A DNA stretch of 64,000 nt from positions 1,520,001-1,584,000 of the forward strand of contig JADJOB010000002.1 in assembly GCA_016714025.1 (NCBI GenBank). Reading direction: 5' to 3'. Below the pieces are notes generated by a model that searched no databases, was not told the origin of the DNA, and saw only the letters and a list, made by a program, of their open reading frames with translations. This stretch comes from Saprospiraceae bacterium. Lineage in GTDB: Bacteria; Bacteroidota; Bacteroidia; Chitinophagales; Saprospiraceae. Made by a program: the position numbers and the translations under genes. Within the stretch, counting starts at the first letter, position 1, and each line of letters starts with the position of its first letter. Below are positions 62,904-64,000 of the stretch, piece by piece.

Positions 62904-63999
62904 CGAATTGCTCTATGCAGTAGCACTGACAAAAATTGATAAAGTTGGAGCGGTAACCGCAAAAAATCTGATCAGTTATTGCGGCAGCCCGCAAGCTGTT
63001 TTAAAAGAAAAGAAACAACATCTTTTGCGGATCCCGCAAATAGGAGAGGGCATTGCTCAGGCAATTCAGGATCCTACTATTTTTTCTAAAGCAGAAGAGG
63101 AGTTGCGTTTTACTGAGCAAGAACAGATTCAGGTAATTTATTATCAGGATGGGCTGTATCCTGCGCGTTTGAAAAATTATCAGGATAGTCCCTTGATCTT
63201 ATATTATAAGGGAACCTCGGATTTAAATCAGGAAAAAATAATAGCGGTCGTTGGAACCCGGAAGGTTACGGAGTATGGAAAAAAGTTGATTCAACAATTG
63301 ATTGAAGGCATCCGCGATTTAAACATATTGGTTGTAAGCGGATTGGCTTATGGGGTCGATAGCCTGGCACATAAAAAATGTGTAGAAGAGCATATAGAAA
63401 CCATTGGCATCCTTGGTCATGGATTGGATCGAATGTATCCGGAAGTGAATACCCAATTAGCCAAACAGATGCAAAGGCATGGCGGTGTTTTGACAGAGTT
63501 TGGAATGAACACCAAACCGGATCGGGAAAATTTTCCAAAAAGAAACCGAATCGTTGCCGGTATGAGTGATGCTGTTTTAGTAATTGAAACCTTGCGGGAG
63601 GGAGGAAGCATGATTACAGCATCGTATGCCAATCAATACAATAAAGATGTATTTGCATTCCCCGGTAAAACTTCGGATGTCTACAGCAGTGGATGTAATT
63701 TTTTAATTAAAAATCATCAGGCCCAACTGATTGAATCCGCTGAAGATTTGATTCTTAACATGCGTTGGGATGTGGCTGCTAAATCACCAAAAGGCATTCA
63801 GCAATCCTTGTTTGTTGAATTGGATGCCTCCGAAAAACAATTAATAGAAATTTTACAGAATAATAGTGCAGTTTCTATCGATTATTTTTATCAAAATACG
63901 GAATTTAGCCCCAGCCAATTGGCAAGTGTATTGCTGAACCTGGAGTTTAAAGGATTAGTACAACTTGAACCTGGAAAAAAATATTCACTCGTTAATTAA
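62893..63999 (+). CDS. dprA: DNA-processing protein DprA
   Basis: A 368-residue protein complete to the TAA at 63997-63999. N-terminal SAM/HhH-like region (about 1-70), then the Rossmann-like core: VVGTRKVTEYGKKL (about 117-130), SGLAYGVDSLAHK (about 151-163) and FPKRNRIVAGMSD with EGGSMITASYA (about 213-245). The C-terminal winged helix is at about 305-368. DprA loads RecA on incoming single-stranded DNA in natural transformation. It overlaps the upstream gene by 11 bp. Confidence 0.94.
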   Translation: MHNDELLYAVALTKIDKVGAVTAKNLISYCGSPQAVLKEKKQHLLRIPQIGEGIAQAIQDPTIFSKAEEELRFTEQEQIQVIYYQDGLYPARLKNYQDSPLILYYKGTSDLNQEKIIAVVGTRKVTEYGKKLIQQLIEGIRDLNILVVSGLAYGVDSLAHKKCVEEHIETIGILGHGLDRMYPEVNTQLAKQMQRHGGVLTEFGMNTKPDRENFPKRNRIVAGMSDAVLVIETLREGGSMITASYANQYNKDVFAFPGKTSDVYSSGCNFLIKNHQAQLIESAEDLILNMRWDVAAKSPKGIQQSLFVELDASEKQLIEILQNNSAVSIDYFYQNTEFSPSQLASVLLNLEFKGLVQLEPGKKYSLVN

Positions 64000-64000
64000 T

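Noticed and set aside
1..64000. Prophage, integrative element, secretion-system operon or biosynthetic gene cluster spanning the window
   Set aside because: No integrase, phage structural genes, transposase, NRPS/PKS modules or T9SS core components were seen; composition is even across the window.

Overview
The window looks like the chromosome of a free-living or sludge/aquatic Bacteroidota, most probably a Saprospiria/Chitinophagia-type lineage. This is inferred from AT-rich DNA, three giant secreted proteins ending in the gliding-motility CHU_C (type B type-IX-secretion) sorting domain, a further protein with what looks like a type A sorting tail, BatA-type and DUF4199 proteins, and many TAnnTTTG (-7) boxes of the Bacteroidota sigma factor just upstream of genes. 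I see no insertion sequence, prophage, integrase, rRNA operon or CRISPR array. One tRNA, tRNA-Leu(CAA), is present.

Layout. 1-2.5 kb: the 5' part of hemW, divergent from an Omp85-type outer-membrane protein. 2.5-12.9 kb (minus): an operon led by two tandem giant surface proteins of about 1470 aa with the same architecture, each with twelve ~77-aa Ig/PKD-like repeats, followed by an O-methyltransferase and a GNAT-fold protein. 13.1-14.4 kb: a class V aminotransferase-fold protein. 14.8-23.9 kb (minus): tRNA-Leu, then a tightly packed nine-kilobase gene string. Read in its own direction it runs GT2, GT4, the complete GDP-D-glycero-D-manno-heptose pathway (hddA, gmhA, hddC, gmhB), queE, a stand-alone SET-domain protein, an ATP-grasp ligase and an ATP-grasp-SET fusion. 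The SET/ATP-grasp trio is the best candidate here for an undescribed system: two carboxylate-amine ligases and two eukaryote-like lysine-methyltransferase domains, with ligase and methyltransferase both as separate overlapping genes and as one polypeptide.

24-32.8 kb (minus): DUF4199, a dihydroorotase homologue that has lost its metal-binding histidines, a BatA/VWA membrane protein, a secreted beta-helix protein and a Dna2-like nuclease-helicase. 33.1-35.7 kb: an OmpA-like protein and an amino-acid permease, converging on a strong bidirectional terminator. 36-39.3 kb (plus): a polyamine cluster (arginine decarboxylase, agmatinase, deoxyhypusine-synthase-like enzyme). 39.3-44.7 kb: a DksA-like protein, a 54-aa peptide gene, corA, a polysaccharide deacetylase, an outer-membrane protein and lipA. 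44.8-48.7 kb: the third CHU_C giant (CSLREA beta-helix plus eight ~55-aa repeats), followed by a ~135-bp tandem repeat.

48.7-52.2 kb (minus): meaB, an M23 peptidase, a Bcp-type peroxiredoxin and a small metal-binding lipoprotein. 52.5-56.5 kb: the Fe-S assembly genes iscS, iscU, iscA and hscB, with an O-antigen-ligase-like gene among them and two 7-bp-period arrays just before iscU. 56.5-64 kb: rseP, a DEAD-box helicase and an RRM protein separated by a terminator, a small outer-membrane protein, a TMTC-like glycosyltransferase with TPRs, and dprA.

Most of the window is housekeeping and envelope biology. All functions are read from sequence motifs and remembered families; no database search was run.
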